A stretch of DNA of 64,000 bases, from assembly GCF_910589235.1 (NCBI RefSeq), contig NC_060958.1, forward strand, positions 4,847,213-4,911,212, written 5' to 3'. The stretch comes from Vespa crabro. Its lineage: Eukaryota > Arthropoda > Insecta > Hymenoptera > Vespidae. The translations under genes and the position numbers were made by a program. Every line of letters starts with the position of its first letter. Within the stretch, counting starts at the first letter, position 1. Below the pieces are notes generated by a model, which saw nothing but the letters and a program-made list of their open reading frames with translations, was not told the origin of the DNA and made no database searches. This document shows, piece after piece, positions 61,520 through 64,000 of the stretch.

Positions 61520-62392
61520 TTCTTTTTAAATCAATTATACAAATTTGTTCGATTTTAATACTTTAAGATCGTCTTTATGATAAAAAAATAAAAATATAAT
61601 CGAGATTCGATAAATTTTCTTTCAATTACGTCATTCATCGATCGTTTCTCATTTTACCGGTATAACAAGACAGCGTTGATTGAGATAAGCTGACGTGCCA
61701 TGTACAATAATTCGTTAAACTCACTTCGGTGATAGATTACGAGAGAAAAATCGTATCTGTCGATATCCATTCTTTTTTTCTTTTTCTTTTTTTCTCTTTC
61801 TCATAGCTAATGTGACTATCATAAATCAGTTTTTTGAGATTGATTCATCGTTATGATGCATAATTACGTTGGAATGACATCTCGTAATAATAGATTGAAA
61901 GTAACTATTCGTTTTTACGGGAATTGTCGTTTTTACGGAAACTCTCTTTTAATTTTTTCGTTTTCTTTCTTTTCTTTTTTTTTCTTTTCTTCTTTTTTTT
62001 TTTAACTAATGTTTCTAATTATCTTATCGAAAAATATATCCGCCAAGAAAAGAGAAGGTAAAAAAGATAAAAATGGCTGTCAATTGCCCTGCGTTTCGAC
62101 TATGCGTTTGAGAGATCAACTAAACTCTTAACTCTTTTACCATCGACGAAGTATCTCAAAAGTTAAGCAGTATCGTCAAACATTCGACAAGGATTTTTAC
62201 GTTTCTAGTGTATTCTCTCTCTCTTTCTCTATCTCATTTGCTCTAGCTTTAAAAATTTTTCGGTGCAAACAAATCGTACTACGTATTCGAAATAAATTAC
62301 TCTGAGCGATAAGATTGTTGGCTGGTCGCCAACAACCAACGTGTATTCCACCGAATGTAACTAAACAGAATACGTCATGTATTTATGTATTT

Positions 62393-62574
62393 AGTGTGTG
62401 TATGTATGTATGTATGTATGTATATATGTACGTATATATGTACTTATATATGTACGTATATATGCATGTATGTACATATGTATGTATGTATGTATGTATG
62501 TATATATGTATATACGTATATATGTATGTATGTATGTATATACGTATATATGTATATATATATATGTATTTATG
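62393..62574. repeat. (GTAT)n-type tetranucleotide microsatellite
   Basis: About 180 bases of GTAT units varied by ATAT, ACGT and CATG. Both strands stay open because the unit length is not a multiple of three and lacks stops, which creates long spurious frames. Confidence 0.9.
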
Positions 62575-63479
62575 TACAAATACACACACACACATGTTTA
62601 AAAGATTTATAAATGCACACATAAACAAATTCATAGACACGTTGTACACACATATATACATTCTTGTAAGAAAAATCTAGTTTTAAAGATTTATAATTTC
62701 AAAAAAATTATATTAAATTAAACGAAATAAAACATTTCTTGAATTCGTATAAATTAATGTGAATAATCTGTATAATAATGATACATAATCATTAAAATTG
62801 TTAGATCATTTTCTTGCGAGTTTTATTTGTCAAAAGAAATTATATACATATATAAATCTATTGCAAACATTTAACGTTCGTCTTCTATTGAAAGTGTTAA
62901 TCTCAAAATTCTCTGAAAGCATAAAGAATGCATCGGTCAGGTTGCTTGTTTTCGTTGAACATATATATCCGAGCTTATCGTTTATACTGACAGATAATAA
63001 TATCTTCATTTTCTTCGCGACCACTAATGATCGATTATTCACATTGTTTAAAACCTTTCTACAAAAAATATTTCGACAATATTATAATGACAATAGCAAT
63101 AGCGATCTTCTAAGTTATTAAATCACAACAGATAATCTATTTACATAAGATTTTTAGATTATTTTAGACCGATTGTAGGGACTAAAAAAAAAAAGTAAAA
63201 AAGGATCGACGAGTAACGGGGTGCATTACTCTTCGACGTGAAGAAAAGAGTACGTTGTAGAAAAAACAAAAGAAAGAGGAGGGTGGGTAGAGGCATGAAG
63301 GGTGAAAAGGGAAGATGCTTTTATTTGTACGTTGTGAAAACGGACCTCGGTGCGCATGTGGAGTATCCCTGCCCTGCGCGGGCTTCATCGACCCTTAAAC
63401 CATTTCGTACTTCCCAGTATGTGCCTGGCCGTTCGACGTCGCCGGTTAATCGACGAGGAAAAGAGAAAAATAGAGACAG

Positions 63480-63596
63480 ATATAGAGATAAAGATAGAGA
63501 TAGAGAAAGAGAGAGAGAGAGAGAGAGAGAAGAGAGGAAAAAAAATAGAAACAAAAAGAGAGAGAGAGAGAGGGAGGGAGGGAGGGAGAGGGAGAC
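63480..63596. repeat. (AG)n / GATA-like / GGGA purine tract
   Basis: AGATAGAGATA units grade into a pure AG run, a short A-rich break, another AG run and GGGAGGGA units. Confidence 0.88.
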
Positions 63597-63859
63597 AATA
63601 GAATCAATAACGATAAACTGGTAACGAGTCTACCAAGAAAGATTAAGATCGGATTTTACTTGGATGCTGTCCTTATCTTCAGTGCAATGGACCAACAAAA
63701 TCGACCTCGATCTTCACGTCTAAGGATGCTACGAACTATGACGGAAGATTGGCGATAAGAAGGCGGAGCCAAAGAAACGAAAAGAATTCTCCAGGGAATA
63801 GGACTCGAGTGACATCGAGTTTTTTTCAGGATATAATTAATATCTTGAAATTAGAATTA

Positions 63860-63861
<2 letters not shown>

Positions 63862-63902
<41 letters not shown>
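63862..63902. repeat. (CT)n microsatellite
   Basis: A nearly pure CT tract of about 40 bases. Confidence 0.9.
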
Positions 63903-63903
<1 letters not shown>

Positions 63904-64000
63904 TTTTATTTTTTTGTTTGTTCTTATTTATAGTTTTTATTATCGTGGATGGGTAAGAAATATTAGGGAAAGATTTATGCAAATATGTATTTATATGTGT

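Larger units (their letters stand above)
59242..64000. other. Intron-like DNA dense in microsatellites
   Basis: Nearly 4.8 kb after the candidate exon with no coding sequence I can support. Many AG/CT and TATG simple repeats are present and several are listed separately. Frames through them (LSLSLS, ERERER, YVCMYV) are artefacts. A GC-rich patch at 63340-63460 is noted in the findings. Confidence 0.45.

Noticed and set aside
62315..62680. Several overlapping long frames (YVCMYV, IHTYIH)
   Set aside because: Produced by the GTAT tetranucleotide repeat, which lacks stops in all frames on both strands.
1..64000. Search for CRISPR arrays, operons and transposon coding regions
   Set aside because: The sequence is eukaryotic with spliced genes, and no transposase, integrase or reverse-transcriptase motif was recognised.

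Overview
This window is AT-rich nuclear DNA from an insect. The gene content, short GT-AG introns, abundant (AG)n and (TA)n microsatellites and small intergenic distances fit Hymenoptera, most likely an aculeate bee or wasp. The order-level call is inference from texture and protein similarity; no alignment was run. There are no prokaryotic features, no CRISPR array, and I see no transposase or reverse-transcriptase coding region.

Left arm (1-21.6 kb): seven compact genes. They are CFAP91 (-, 3' end beyond base 1), a FAM234/ITFG3-like membrane protein (-), the thiol dioxygenase ADO (+), the mitochondrial E3 ligase MARCHF5 (-), an Sfi1-repeat protein (+), the axonemal ruler CCDC39 (-) and the prolyl isomerase PIN1/dodo (+). 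CFAP91, CCDC39 and the Sfi1-repeat protein belong to cilium or centriole biology.

Middle (21.6-43 kb): a gene-poor, microsatellite-rich stretch that ends in the glutamine synthetase gene (+, core 43.07-45.04 kb). Several TATA-plus-initiator configurations on the + strand, near 23.80, 27.47, 31.95, 38.02 and 42.16 kb, may be promoters; all but the first may be alternative promoters of glutamine synthetase. The 38 kb one is the strongest case. Its exon carries an ATG and a basic, mitochondrial-presequence-like peptide that splices in frame to the glutamine synthetase core.

Right arm (46.6-57.7 kb): SURF1 (-) head to head with RpL14 (+), intronless KIFBP (-), LETMD1 (+) and the five-finger CCCH protein ZC3H3 (-). 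SURF1, LETMD1, MARCHF5 and the proposed glutamine synthetase isoform are mitochondrial.

Right edge (58-64 kb): the promoter and first exon of a + strand gene with a possible second exon at 59.09 kb, followed by intron-like DNA packed with AG/CT microsatellites. The gene itself lies beyond the window.

Exon boundaries were set by hand from GT/AG sites and reading-frame continuity, so each multi-exon model is internally consistent in phase but unverified by transcripts.
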